A stretch of 64,000 nt of DNA from Apostichopus japonicus. Lineage: Eukaryota; Echinodermata; Holothuroidea; Aspidochirotida; Stichopodidae. Positions 40,201 to 55,000 of this stretch are shown piece after piece. The stretch covers positions 10,084,001-10,148,000 of the forward strand of contig NC_092582.1 of the NCBI RefSeq assembly GCF_037975245.1. Direction: 5' to 3'. The notes below the pieces were generated by a model, which saw only the letters and a list, made by a program, of their open reading frames with translations, was not told where the DNA came from and did no database searches. Numbering within the stretch: position 1 is the stretch's first letter; every line of letters starts with the position of its first letter. A program made the position numbers and the translations under genes.

Positions 40201-43065
40201 CGAACCACGGATGCAAAAGACTGTCTCGCTCATCAGCTCGTACAGTGCGCCAAGCCAACGCGCCACTGTATGGACTGAGATATTAGGCCGATTAACTAAT
40301 ACTTAAAGCTCCCCATTTAGGCACTCGCTGTAAAAGACCGGCAAAAGACGTCATCACCCGGGGTTCGAACCACGGATGCAAAAGACTGTCTCGCTCATCA
40401 GCTCGTACAGTGCGCCAAGCCAACGCGCCACTGTATGGACTGAGATATTAGGCCGATTAACTAATACTTAAAGCTCCCCATGTAGGCACTCGCTGTAAAA
40501 GATCGGCAAAAGACGTCATCACCCGGGGTTCGAACCACGGATGCAAAAGACTGTCTCGCTCATCAGCTCGTACAGTGCGCCAAGCCAACGCGCCACTGTA
40601 TGGACTGAGATATTAAGCCGATTAACTAATACTTAAAGCTCCCCATGTAGGCACTCGCTGTAAAAGATCGGCAAAAGACGTCATCACCCGGGGTTCGAAC
40701 CACGGATGCAAAAGACTGTCTCGCTCATCAGCTCGTACAGTGCGCCAAGCCATCGCGCCACTGTATGGACTGAGATATTAGGCCGACTAACTAATACTTA
40801 AAGCTCCCCATGTAGGCACTCGCTGTAAAAGACCGGCAAAAGACGTCATCACCCGGGGTTCGAACCACGGATGCAAAAGACTGTCTCGCTCATCAGCTCG
40901 TACAGTGCGCCAAGCCATCGCGCCACTGTATGGACTGAGATATTAGGCCGATTAACTAATACTTAAAGCTCCCCATGTAGGCACTCGCTGTAAAAGACCG
41001 GCAAAAGACGTCATCACCCGGGGTTCGAACCACGGATGCAAAAGACTGTCTCGCTCATCAGCTCGTACAGTGCGCCAAGCCAACGCGCCACTGTATGGAC
41101 TGAGATATTAGGCCGATTAACTAATACTTAAAGCTCCCCATGTAGGCACTCGCTGTAAAAGATCGGCAAAAGACGTCATCACCCGGGGTTCGAACCACGG
41201 ATGCAAAAGACTGTCTCGCTCATCAGCTCGTACAGTGCGCCAAGCCATCGCGCCACTGTATGGACTGAGATATTAGGCCGATTAACTAATACTTAAAGCT
41301 CCCCATTTAGGCACTCGCTGTAAAAGACCGGCAAAAGACGTCATCACCCGGGGTTCGAACCACGGATGCAAAAGACTGTCTCGCTCATCAGCTCGTACAG
41401 TGCGCCAAGCCAACGCGCCACTGTATGGACTGAGATATTAGGCCGATTAACTAATACTTAAAGCTCCCCATGTAGGCACTCGCTGTAAAAGATCGGCAAA
41501 AGACGTCATCACCCGGGGTTCGAACCACGGATGCAAAAGACTGTCTCGCTCATCAGCTCGTACAGTGCGCCAAGCCAACGCGCCACTGTATGGACTCAGA
41601 TATTAGGCCGATTAACTAATACTTAAAGCTCCCCATGTAGGCACTCGCTGTAAAAGATCGGCAAAAGACGTCATCACCCGGGGTTCGAACCACGGATGCA
41701 AAAGACTGTCTCGCTCATCAGCTCGTACAGTGCGCCAAGCCATCGCGCCACTGTATGGACTCAGATATTAGGCCGATTAACTAATACTTAAAGCTCCCCA
41801 TGTAGGCACTCGCTGTAAAAGACCGGCAAAAGACGTCATCACCCGGGGTTCGAACCACGGATGCAAAAGACTGTCTCGCTCATCAGCTCGTACAGTGCGC
41901 CAAGCCAACGCGCCACTGTATGGACTGAGATATTAGGCCGATTAACTAATACTTAAAGCTCCCCATGTAGGCACTCGCTGTAAAAGATCGGCAAAAGACG
42001 TCATCACCCGGGGTTCGAACCACGGATGCAAAAGACTGTCTCGCTCATCAGCTCGTACAGTGCGCCAAGCCATCGCGCCACTGTATGGACTGAGATATTA
42101 GGCCGATTAACTAATACTTAAAGCTCCCCATTTAGGCACTCGCTGTAAAAGACCGGCAAAAGACGTCATCACCCGGGGTTCGAACCACGGATGCAAAAGA
42201 CTGTCTCGCTCATCAGCTTGTACAGTGCGCCAAGCCAACGCGCCACTGTATGGACTGAGATATTAGGCCGATTAACTAATACTTAAAGCTCCCCATGTAG
42301 GCACTCGCTGTAAAAGATCGGCAAAAGACGTCATCACCCGGGGTTCGAACCACGGATGCAAAAGACTGTCTCGCTCATCAGCTCGTACAGTGCGCCAAGC
42401 CATCGCGCCACTGTATGGACTGAGATATTAGGCCGATTAACTAATACTTAAAGCTCCCCATTTAGGCACTCGCTGTAAAAGACCGGCAAAAGACGTCATC
42501 ACCCGGGGTTCGAACCACGGATGCAAAAGACTGTCTCGCTCATCAGCTCGTACAGTGCGCCAAGCCAACGCGCCACTGTATGGACTGAGATATTAGGCCG
42601 ATTAACTAATACTTAAAGCTCCCCATGTAGGCACTCGCTGTAAAAGACCGGCAAAAGACGTCATCACCCGGGGTTCGAACCACGGATGCAAAAGACTGTC
42701 TCGCTCATCAGCTCGTACAGTGCGCCAAGCCATCGCGCCACTGTATGGACTGAGATATTAGGCCGATTAACTAATACTTAAAGCTCCCCATTTAGGCACT
42801 CGCTGTAAAAGACCGGCAAAAGACGTCATCACCCGGGGTTCGAACCACGGATGCAAAAGACTGTCTCGCTCATCAGCTCGTACAGTGCGCCAAGCCAACG
42901 CGCCACTGTATGGACTGAGATATTAGGCCGATTAACTAATACTTAAAGCTCCCCATGTAGGCACTCGCTGTAAAAGATCGGCAAAAGACGTCATCACCCG
43001 GGGTTCGAACCACGGATGCAAAAGACTGTCTCGCTCATCAGCTCGTACAGTGCGCCAAGCCAACG

Positions 43066-43395
43066 CGCCACTGTATTGACTCAGATACTAGGCCGATTAA
43101 CTAATACTTAAAGCTCCCCATGTAGGCACTCGCTGTAAAAGATCGGCAAAAGACGTCATCACCCGGGGTTCGAACCACGGATGCAAAAGACTGTCTCGCT
43201 CATCAGCTCGTACAGTGCGCCAAGCCAACGCGCCACTGTATTGACTCAGATACTAGGCCGATTAACTAATACTTAAAGCTCCCCATGTAGGCACTCGCTG
43301 TAAAAGATCGGCAAAAGACGTCATCACCCGGGGTTCGAACCACGGATGCAAAAGACTGTCTCGCTCATCAGCTCGTACAGTGCGCCAAGCCAACG
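43066..43395. repeat. Pair of identical triple-variant monomers
   Basis: Monomers 43066 and 43231 are identical and share three changes: g12t, g17c and t23c, so ctgtatggactgagatatt reads ctgtattgactcagatact in the same stretch. g12t and t23c were seen nowhere else. This is a single-monomer tandem duplication, younger than the substitutions it carries. Confidence 0.9.
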
Positions 43396-44055
43396 CGCCA
43401 CTGTATGGACTGAGATATTAGGCCGATTAACTAATACTTAAAGCTCCCCATTTAGGCACTCGCTGTAAAAGATCGGCAAAAGACGTCATCACCCGGGGTT
43501 CGAACCACGGATGCAAAAGACTGTCTCGCTCATCAGCTCGTACAGTGCGCCAAGCCATCGCGCCACTGTATGGACTGAGATATTAGGCCGATTAACTAAT
43601 ACTTAAAGCTCCCCATTTAGGCACTCGCTGTAAAAGATCGGCAAAAGACGTCATCACCCGGGGTTCGAACCACGGATGCAAAAGACTGTCTCGCTCATCA
43701 GCTCGTACAGTGCGCCAAGCCATCGCGCCACTGTATGGACTGAGATATTAGGCCGATTAACTAATACTTAAAGCTCCCCATTTAGGCACTCGCTGTAAAA
43801 GATCGGCAAAAGACGTCATCACCCGGGGTTCGAACCACGGATGCAAAAGACTGTCTCGCTCATCAGCTCGTACAGTGCGCCAAGCCATCGCGCCACTGTA
43901 TGGACTGAGATATTAGGCCGATTAACTAATACTTAAAGCTCCCCATTTAGGCACTCGCTGTAAAAGATCGGCAAAAGACGTCATCACCCGGGGTTCGAAC
44001 CACGGATGCAAAAGACTGTCTCGCTCATCAGCTCGTACAGTGCGCCAAGCCATCG
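43396..44055. repeat. Run of four TTT hybrid monomers
   Basis: Four consecutive monomers (43396, 43561, 43726, 43891) carry t57, t78 and t163, the hybrid of an A left part and a B right part. They follow directly on the twin monomers 43066-43395 and are followed by an A at 44056. Single-monomer amplification here has replaced dimer amplification. Confidence 0.9.
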
Positions 44056-45870
44056 CGCCACTGTATGGACTGAGATATTAGGCCGATTAACTAATACTTA
44101 AAGCTCCCCATTTAGGCACTCGCTGTAAAAGACCGGCAAAAGACGTCATCACCCGGGGTTCGAACCACGGATGCAAAAGACTGTCTAGCTCATCAGCTCG
44201 TACAGTGCGCCAAGCCAACGCGCCACTGTATGGACTGAGATATTAGGCCGATTAACTAATACTTAAAGCTCCCCATGTAGGCACTCGCTGTAAAAGACCG
44301 GCAAAAGACGTCATCACCCGGAGTTCGAACCACGGATGCAAAAGACTGTCTCGCTCATCAGCTCGTACAGTGCGCCAAGCCATCGCGCCACTGTATGGAC
44401 TGAGATATTAGGCCGATTAACTAATACTTAAAGCTCCCCATTTAGGCACTCGCTGTAAAAGACCGGCAAAAGACGTCATCACCCGGGGTTCGAACCACGG
44501 ATGCAAAAGACTGTCTCGCTCATCAGCTCGTACAGTGCGCCAAGCCAACGCGCCACTGTATGGACTGAGATATTAGGCCGATTAACTAATACTTAAAGCT
44601 CCCCATTTAGGCACTCGCTGTAAAAGACCGGCAAAAGACGTCATCACCCGGGGTTCGAACCACGGATGCAAAAGACTGTCTCGCTCATCAGCTCGTACAG
44701 TGCGCCAAGCCAACGCGCCACTGTATGGACTGAGATATTAGGCCGATTAACTAATACTTAAAGCTCCCCATTTAGGCACTCGCTGTAAAAGACCGGCAAA
44801 AGACGTCATCACCCGGGGTTCGAACCACGGATGCAAAAGACTGTCTCGCTCATCAGCTCGTACAGTGCGCCAAGCCAACGCGCCACTGTATGGACTGAGA
44901 TATTAGGCCGATTAACTAATACTTAAAGCTCCCCATGTAGGCACTCGCTGTAAAAGATCGGCAAAAGACGTCATCACCCGGGGTTCGAACCACGGATGCA
45001 AAAGACTGTCTCGCTCATCAGCTCGTACAGTGCGCCAAGCCAACGCGCCACTGTATGGACTCAGATATTAGGCCGATTAACTAATACTTAAAGCTCCCCA
45101 TGTAGGCACTCGCTGTAAAAGATCGGCAAAAGACGTCATCACCCGGGGTTCGAACCACGGATGCAAAAGACTGTCTCGCTCATCAGCTCGTACAGTGCGC
45201 CAAGCCATCGCGCCACTGTATGGACTGAGATATTAGGCCGATTAACTAATACTTAAAGCTCCCCATTTAGGCACTCGCTGTAAAAGACCGGCAAAAGACG
45301 TCATCACCCGGGGTTCGAACCACGGATGCAAAAGACTGTCTCGCTCATCAGCTCGTACAGTGCGCCAAGCCAACGCGCCACTGTATGGACTCAGATATTA
45401 GGCCGATTAACTAATACTTAAAGCTCCCCATGTAGGCACTCGCTGTAAAAGATCGGCAAAAGACGTCATCACCCGGGGTTCGAACCACGGATGCAAAAGA
45501 CTGTCTCGCTCATCAGCTCGTACAGTGCGCCAAGCCATCGCGCCACTGTATGGACTGAGATATTAGGCCGATTAACTAATACTTAAAGCTCCCCATTTAG
45601 GCACTCGCTGTAAAAGACCGGCAAAAGACGTCATCACCCGGGGTTCGAACCACGGATGCAAAAGACTGTCTCGCTCATCAGCTCGTACAGTGCGCCAAGC
45701 CAACGCGCCACTGTATGGACTGAGATATTAGGCCGATTAACTAATACTTAAAGCTCCCCATGTAGGCACTCGCTGTAAAAGATCGGCAAAAGACGTCATC
45801 ACCCGGAGTTCGAACCACGGATGCAAAAGACTGTCTCGCTCATCAGCTCGTACAGTGCGCCAAGCCATCG

Positions 45871-46021
45871 CGCCACTGTATGGACTGAGATATTAGGCCG
45901 ATTAACTAATACTTAAAGCTCCCCATTTAGGCACTCGCTGTAAAAGACCGGCAAAAGACGTCGAACCACGGATGCAAAAGACTGTCTCGCTCATCAGCTC
46001 GTACAGTGCGCCAAGCCAACG
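45871..46021. repeat. Shortened monomer with 14-bp deletion
   Basis: This A-type monomer is 151 bp. After gcaaaagacg the sequence goes straight to tcgaaccacgg; monomer positions 93-106, or the equivalent 91-104, are missing. A tc dinucleotide at both ends makes the breakpoint ambiguous by two bases. The deletion removes the left arm of the 18-bp palindrome and half of the B-box-like element, and shifts the phase of all later monomers by 14 bases. Confidence 0.97.
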
Positions 46022-49000
46022 CGCCACTGTATGGACTGAGATATTAGGCCGATTAACTAATACTTAAAGCTCCCCATGTAGGCACTCGCTGTAAAAGATC
46101 GGCAAAAGACGTCATCACCCGGGGTTCGAACCACGGATGCAAAAGACTGTCTCGCTCATCAGCTCGTACAGTGCGCCAAGCCAACGCGCCACTGTATGGA
46201 CTGAGATATTAGGCCGATTAACTAATACTTAAAGCTCCCCATTTAGGCACTCGCTGTAAAAGACCGGCAAAAGACGTCATCACCCGGGGTTCGAACCACG
46301 GATGCAAAAGACTGTCTCGCTCATCAGCTCGTACAGTGCGCCAAGCCAACGCGCCACTGTATGGACTGAGATATTAGGCCGATTAACTAATACTTAAAGC
46401 TCCCCATTTAGGCACTCGCTGTAAAAGACCGGCAAAAGACGTCATCACCCGGGGTTCGAACCACGGATGCAAAAGACTGTCTCGCTCATCAGCTCGTACA
46501 GTGCGCCAAGCCAACGCGCCACTGTATGGACTGAGATATTAGGCCGATTAACTAATACTTAAAGCTCCCCATGTAGGCACTCGCTGTAAAAGACCGGCAA
46601 AAGACGTCATCACCCGGGGTTCGAACCACGGATGCAAAAGACTGTCTCGCTCATCAGCTCGTACAGTGCGCCAAGCCATCGCGCCACTGTATGGACTGAG
46701 ATATTAGGCCGATTAACTAATACTTAAAGCTCCCCATTTAGGCACTCGCTGTAAAAGACCGTCAAAAGACGTCATCACCCGGGGTTCGAACCACGGATGC
46801 AAAAGACTGTCTCGCTCATCAGCTCGTACAGTGCGCCAAGCCAACGCGCCACTGTATGGACTGAGATATTAGGCCGATTAACTAATACTTAAAGCTCCCC
46901 ATGTAGGCACTCGCTGTAAAAGATCGGCAAAAGACGTCATCACCCGGGGTTCGAACCACGGATGCAAAAGACTGTCTCGCTCATCAGCTCGTACAGTGCG
47001 CCAAGCCATCGCGCCACTGTATGGACTGAGATATTAGGCCGATTAACTAATACTTAAAGCTCCCCATTTAGGCACTCGCTGTAAAAGACCGGCAAAAGAC
47101 GTCATCACCCGGGGTTCGAACCACGGATGCAAAAGACTGTCTCGCTCATCAGCTCGTACAGTGCGCCAAGCCAACGCGCCACTGTATGGACTGAGATATT
47201 AGGCCGATTAACTAATACTTAAAGCTCCCCATGTAGGCACTCGCTGTAAAAGATCGGCAAAAGACGTCATCACCCGGGGTTCGAACCACGGATGCAAAAG
47301 ACTGTCTCGCTCATCAGCTCGTACAGTGCGCCAAGCCATCGCGCCACTGTATGGACTGAGATATTAGGCCGATTAACTAATACTTAAAGCTCCCCATTTA
47401 GGCACTCGCTGTAAAAGACCGGCAAAAGACGTCATCACCCGGGGTTCGAACCACGGATGCAAAAGACTGTCTCGCTCATCAGCTCGTACAGTGCGCCAAG
47501 CCAACGCGCCACTGTATGGACTGAGATATTAGGCCGATTAACTAATACTTAAAGCTCCCCATGTGGGCACTCGCTGTAAAAGATCGGCAAAAGACGTCAT
47601 CACCCGGGGTTCGAACCACGGATGCAAAAGACTGTCTCGCTCATCAGCTCGTACAGTGCGCCAAGCCATCGCGCCACTGTATGGACTGAGATATTAGGCC
47701 GATTAACTAATACTTAAAGCTCCCCATTTAGGCACTCGCTGTAAAAGACCGGCAAAAGACGTCATCACCCGGGGTTCGAACCACGGATGCAAAAGACTGT
47801 CTCGCTCATCAGCTCGTACAGTGCGCCAAGCCATCGCGCCACTGTATGGACTGAGATATTAGGCCGATTAACTAATACTTAAAGCTCCCCATTTAGGCAC
47901 TCGCTGTAAAAGACCGGCAAAAGACGTCATCACCCGGGGTTCGAACCACGGATGCAAAAGACTGTCTCGCTCATCAGCTCGTACAGTGCGCCAAGCCAAC
48001 GCGCCACTGTATGGACTGAGATATTAGGCCGATTAACTAATACTTAAAGCTCCCCATTTAGGCACTCGCTGTAAAAGACCGGCAAAAGACGTCATCACCC
48101 GGGGTTCGAACCACGGATGCAAAAGACTGTCTCGCTCATCAGCTCGTACAGTGCGCCAAGCCATCGCGCCACTGTATGGACTGAGATATTAGGCCGATTA
48201 ACTAATACTTAAAGCTCCCCATGTAGGCACTCGCTGTAAAAGACCGGCAAAAGACGTCATCACCCGGGGTTCGAACCACGGATGCAAAAGACTGTCTCGC
48301 TCATCAGCTCGTACAGTGCGCCAAGCCATCGCGCCACTGTATGGACTGAGATATTAGGCCGATTAACTAATACTTAAAGCTCCCCATTTAGGCACTCGCT
48401 GTAAAAGACCGGCAAAAGACGTCATCACCCGGGGTTCGAACCACGGATGCAAAAGACTGTCTCGCTCATCAGCTCGTACAGTGCGCCAAGCCATCGCGCC
48501 ACTGTATGGACTGAGATATTAGGCCGATTAACTAATACTTAAAGCTCCCCATTTAGGCACTCGCTGTAAAAGACCGGCAAAAGACGTCATCACCCGGGGT
48601 TCGAACCACGGATGCAAAAGACTGTCTCGCTCATCAGCTCGTACAGTGCGCCAAGCCATCGCGCCACTGTATGGACTGAGATATTAGGCCGATTAACTAA
48701 TACTTAAAGCTCCCCATTTAGGCACTCGCTGTAAAAGACCGGCAAAAGACGTCATCACCCGGGGTTCGAACCACGGATGCAAAAGACTGTCTCGCTCATC
48801 AGCTCGTACAGTGCGCCAAGCCATCGCGCCACTGTATGGACTGAGATATTAGGCCGATTAACTAATACTTAAAGCTCCCCATGTAGGCACTCGCTGTAAA
48901 AGATCGGCAAAAGACGTCATCACCCGGGGTTCGAACCACGGATGCAAAAGACTGTCTCGCTCATCAGCTCGTACAGTGCGCCAAGCCAACGCGCCACTGT

Positions 49001-52000
49001 ATGGACTGAGATATTAGGCCGATTAACTAATACTTAAAGCTCCCCATGTAGGCACTCGCTGTAAAAGATCGGCAAAAGACGTCATCACCCGGGGTTCGAA
49101 CCACGGATGCAAAAGACTGTCTCGCTCATCAGCTCGTACAGTGCGCCAAGCCATCGCGCCACTGTATGGACTGAGATATTAGGCCGATTAACTAATACTT
49201 AAAGCTCCCCATTTAGGCACTCGCTGTAAAAGACCGGCAAAAGACGTCATCACCCGGGGTTCGAACCACGGATGCAAAAGACTGTCTCGCTCATCAGCTC
49301 GTACAGTGCGCCAAGCCAACGCGCCACTGTATGGACTCAGATATTAGGCCGATTAACTAATACTTAAAGCTCCCCATGTAGGCACTCGCTGTAAAAGACC
49401 GGCAAAAGACGTCATCACCCGGGGTTCGAACCACGGATGCAAAAGACTGTCTCGCTCATCAGCTCGTACAGTGCGCCAAGCCAACGCGCCACTGTATGGA
49501 CTGAGATATTAGGCCGATTAACTAATACTTAAAGCTCCCCATGTAGGCACTCGCTGTAAAAGATCGGCAAAAGACGTCATCACCCGGGGTTCGAACCACG
49601 GATGCAAAAGACTGTCTCGCTCATCAGCTCGTACAGTGCGCCAAGCCATCGCGCCACTGTATGGACTGAGATATTAGGCCGATTAACTAATACTTAAAGC
49701 TCCCCATGTAGGCACTCGCTGTAAAAGATCGGCAAAAGACGTCATCACCCGGGGTTCGAACCACGGATGCAAAAGACTGTCTCGCTCATCAGCTCGTACA
49801 GTGCGCCAAGCCAACGCGCCACTGTATGGACTGAGATATTAGGCCGATTAACTAATACTTAAAGCTCCCCATTTAGGCACTCGCTGTAAAAGACCGGCAA
49901 AAGACGTCATCACCCGGGGTTCGAACCACGGATGCAAAAGACTGTCTCGCTCATCAGCTCGTACAGTGCGCCAAGCCAACGCGCCACTGTATGGACTGAG
50001 ATATTAGGCCGATTAACTAATACTTAAAGCTCCCCATGTAGGCACTCGCTGTAAAAGATCGGCAAAAGACGTCATCACCCGGGGTTCGAACCACGGATGC
50101 AAAAGACTGTCTCGCTCATCAGCTCGTACAGTGCGCCAAGCCAACGCGCCACTGTATGGACTGAGATATTAGGCCGATTAACTAATACTTAAAGCTCCCC
50201 ATGTAGGCACTCGCTGTAAAAGATCGGCAAAAGACGTCATCACCCGGGGTTCGAACCACGGATGCAAAAGACTGTCTCGCTCATCAGCTCGTACAGTGCG
50301 CCAAGCCAACGCGCCACTGTATGGACTCAGATATTAGGCCGATTAACTAATACTTAAAGCTCCCCATGTAGGCACTCGCTGTAAAAGATCGGCAAAAGAC
50401 GTCATCACCCGGGGTTCGAACCACGGATGCAAAAGACTGTCTCGCTCATCAGCTCGTACAGTGCGCCAAGCCATCGCGCCACTGTATGGACTGAGATATT
50501 AGGCCGATTAACTAATACTTAAAGCTCCCCATTTAGGCACTCGCTGTAAAAGACCGGCAAAAGACGTCATCACCCGGGGTTCGAACCACGGATGCAAAAG
50601 ACTGTCTCGCTCATCAGCTCGTACAGTGCGCCAAGCCAACGCGCCACTGTATGGACTCAGATATTAGGCCGATTAACTAATACTTAAAGCTCCCCATGTA
50701 GGCACTCGCTGTAAAAGACCGGCAAAAGACGTCATCACCCGGGGTTCGAACCACGGATGCAAAAGACTGTCTCGCTCATCAGCTCGTACAGTGCGCCAAG
50801 CCATCGCGCCACTGTATGGACTGAGATATTAGGCCGATTAACTAATACTTAAAGCTCCCCATTTAGGCACTCGCTGTAAAAGACCGGCAAAAGACGTCAT
50901 CACCCGGGGTTCGAACCACGGATGCAAAAGACTGTCTCGCTCATCAGCTCGTACAGTGCGCCAAGCCAACGCGCCACTGTATGGACTGAGATATTAGGCC
51001 GATTAACTAATACTTAAAGCTCCCCATGTAGGCACTCGCTGTAAAAGATCGGCAAAAGACGTCATCACCCGGGGTTCGAACCACGGATGCAAAACACTGT
51101 CTCGCTCATCAGCTCGTACAGTGCGCCAAGCCAACGCGCCACTGTATGGACTCAGATATTAGGCCGATTAACTAATACTTAAAGCTCCCCATGTAGGCAC
51201 TCGCTGTAAAAGATCGGCAAAAGACGTCATCACCCGGGGTTCGAACCACGGATGCAAAAGACTGTCTCGCTCATCAGCTCGTACAGTGCGCCAAGCCATC
51301 GCGCCACTGTATGGACTGAGATATTAGGCCGATTAACTAATACTTAAAGCTCCCCATTTAGGCACTCGCTGTAAAAGACCGGCAAAAGACGTCATCACCC
51401 GGGGTTCGAACCACGGATGCAAAAGACTGTCTCGCTCATCAGCTCGTACAGTGCGCCAAGCCAACGCGCCACTGTATGGACTGAGATATTAGGCCGATTA
51501 ACTAATACTTAAAGCTCCCCATGTAGGCACTCGCTGTAAAAGACCGGCAAAAGACGTCATCACCCGGGGTTCGAACCACGGATGCAAAAGACTGTCTCGC
51601 TCATCAGCTCGTACAGTGCGCCAAGCCATCGCGCCACTGTATGGACTGAGATATTAGGCCGATTAACTAATACTTAAAGCTCCCCATTTAGGCACTCGCT
51701 GTAAAAGACCGGCAAAAGACGTCATCACCCGGGGTTCGAACCACGGATGCAAAAGACTGTCTCGCTCATCAGCTCGTACAGTGCGCCAAGCCAACGCGCC
51801 ACTGTATGGACTGAGATATTAGGCCGATTAACTAATACTTAAAGCTCCCCATGTAGGCACTCGCTGTAAAAGATCGGCAAAAGACGTCATCACCCGGGGT
51901 TCGAACCACGGATGCAAAAGACTGTCTCGCTCATCAGCTCGTACAGTGCGCCAAGCCAACGCGCCACTGTATGGACTCAGATATTAGGCCGATTAACTAA

Positions 52001-55000
52001 TACTTAAAGCTCCCCATGTAGGCACTCGCTGTAAAAGATCGGCAAAAGACGTCATCACCCGGGGTTCGAACCACGGATGCAAAAGACTGTCTCGCTCATC
52101 AGCTCGTACAGTGCGCCAAGCCAACGCGCCACTGTATGGACTCAGATATTAGGCCGATTAACTAATACTTAAAGCTCCCCATGTAGGCACTCGCTGTAAA
52201 AGATCGGCAAAAGACGTCATCACCCGTGGTTCGAACCACGGATGCAAAAGACTGTCTCGCTCATCAGCTCGTACAGTGCGCCAAGCCATCGCGCCACTGT
52301 ATGGACTGAGATATTAGGCCGATTAACTAATACTTAAAGCTCCCCATTTAGGCACTCGCTGTAAAAGACCGGCAAAAGACGTCATCACCCGGGGTTCGAA
52401 CCACGGATGCAAAAGACTGTCTCGCTCATCAGCTCGTACAGTGCGCCAAGCCAACGCGCCACTGTATGGACTCAGATATTAGGCCGATTAACTAATACTT
52501 AAAGCTCCCCATGTAGGCACTCGCTGTAAAAGATCGGCAAAAGACGTCATCACCCGGGGTTCGAACCACGGATGCAAAAGACTGTCTCGCTCATCAGCTC
52601 GTACAGTGCGCCAAGCCAACGCGCCACTGTATGGACTCAGATATTAGGCCGATTAACTAATACTTAAAGCTCCCCATGTAGGCACTCGCTGTAAAAGACC
52701 GGCAAAAGACGTCATCACCCGTGGTTCGAACCACGGATGCAAAAGACTGTCTCGCTCATCAGCTCGTACAGTGCGCCAAGCCATCGCGCCACTGTATGGA
52801 CTGAGATATTAGGCCGATTAACTAATACTTAAAGCTCCCCATTTAGGCACTCGCTGTAAAAGACCGGCAAAAGACGTCATCACCCGTGGTTCGAACCACG
52901 GATGCAAAAGACTGTCTCGCTCATCAGCTCGTACAGTGCGCCAAGCCAACGCGCCACTGTATGGACTGAGATATTAGGCCGATTAACTAATACTTAAAGC
53001 TCCCCATGTAGGCACTCGCTGTAAAAGATCGGCAAAAGACGTCATCACCCGGGGTTCGAACCACGGATGCAAAAGACTGTCTCGCTCATCAGCTCGTACA
53101 GTGCGCCAAGCCATCGCGCCACTGTATGGACTGAGATATTAGGCCGATTAACTAATACTTAAAGCTCCCCATTTAGGCACTCGCTGTAAAAGACCGGCAA
53201 AAGACGTCATCACCCGGGGTTCGAACCACGGATGCAAAAGACTGTCTCGCTCATCAGCTCGTACAGTGCGCCAAGCCAACGCGCCACTGTATGGACTGAG
53301 ATATTAGGCCGATTAACTAATACTTAAAGCTCCCCATGTAGGCACTCGCTGTAAAAGATCGGCAAAAGACGTCATCACCCGGGGTTCGAACCACGGATGC
53401 AAAAGACTGTCTCGCTCATCAGCTCGTACAGTGCGCCAAGCCATCGCGCCACTGTATGGACTGAGATATTGGGCCGATTAACTAATACTTAAAGCTCCCC
53501 ATGTAGGCACTCGCTGTAAAAGATCGGCAAAAGACGTCATCACCCGGGGTTCGAACCACGGATGCAAAAGACTGTCTCGCTCATCAGCTCGTACAGTGCG
53601 CCAAGCCATCGCGCCACTGTATGGACTGAGATATTAGGCCGATTAACTAATACTTAAAGCTCCCCATTTAGGCACTCGCTGTAAAAGACCGGCAAAAGAC
53701 GTCATCACCCGGGGTTCGAACCACGGATGCAAAAGACTGTCTCGCTCATCAGCTCGTACAGTGCGCCAAGCCAACGCGCCACTGTATGGACTGAGATATT
53801 AGGCCGATTAACTAATACTTAAAGCTCCCCATGTAGGCACTCGCTGTAAAAGATCGGCAAAAGACGTCATCACCCGGGGTTCGAACCACGGATGCAAAAG
53901 ACTGTCTCGCTCATCAGCTCGTACAGTGCGCCAAGCCATCGCGCCACTGTATGGACTGAGATATTAGGCCGATTAACTAATACTTAAAGCTCCCCATTTA
54001 GGCACTCGCTGTAAAAGACCGGCAAAAGACGTCATCACCCGGGGTTCGAACCACGGATGCAAAAGACTGTCTCGCTCATCAGCTCGTACAGTGCGCCAAG
54101 CCAACGCGCCACTGTATGGACTGAGATATTAGGCCGATTAACTAATACTTAAAGCTCCCCATGTAGGCACTCGCTGTAAAAGACCGGCAAAAGACGTCAT
54201 CACCCGGGGTTCGAACCACGGATGCAAAAGACTGTCTCGCTCATCAGCTCGTACAGTGCGCCAAGCCATCGCGCCACTGTATGGACTGAGATATTAGGCC
54301 GATTAACTAATACTTAAAGCTCCCCATGTAGGCACTCGCTGTAAAAGACCGGCAAAAGACGTCATCACCCGGGGTTCGAACCACGGATGCAAAAGACTGT
54401 CTCGCTCATCAGCTCGTACAGTGCGCCAAGCCAACGCGCCACTGTATGGACTGAGATATTAGGCCGATTAACTAATACTTAAAGCTCCCCATGTAGGCAC
54501 TCGCTGTAAAAGATCGGCAAAAGACGTCATCACCCGGGGTTCGAACCACGGATGCAAAAGACTGTCTCGCTCATCAGCTCGTACAGTGCGCCAAGCCAAC
54601 GCGCCACTGTATGGACTGAGATATTAGGCCGATTAACTAATACTTAAAGCTCCCCATGTAGGCACTCGCTGTAAAAGATCGGCAAAAGACGTCATCACCC
54701 GGGGTTCGAACCACGGATGCAAAAGACTGTCTCGCTCATCAGCTCGTACAGTGCGCCAAGCCATCGCGCCACTGTATGGACTGAGATATTAGGCCGATTA
54801 ACTAATACTTAAAGCTCCCCATTTAGGCACTCGCTGTAAAAGACCGGCAAAAGACGTCATCACCCGGGGTTCGAACCACGGATGCAAAAGACTGTCTCGC
54901 TCATCAGCTCGTACAGTGCGCCAAGCCAACGCGCCACTGTATGGACTGAGATATTAGGCCGATTAACTAATACTTAAAGCTCCCCATGTAGGCACTCGCT

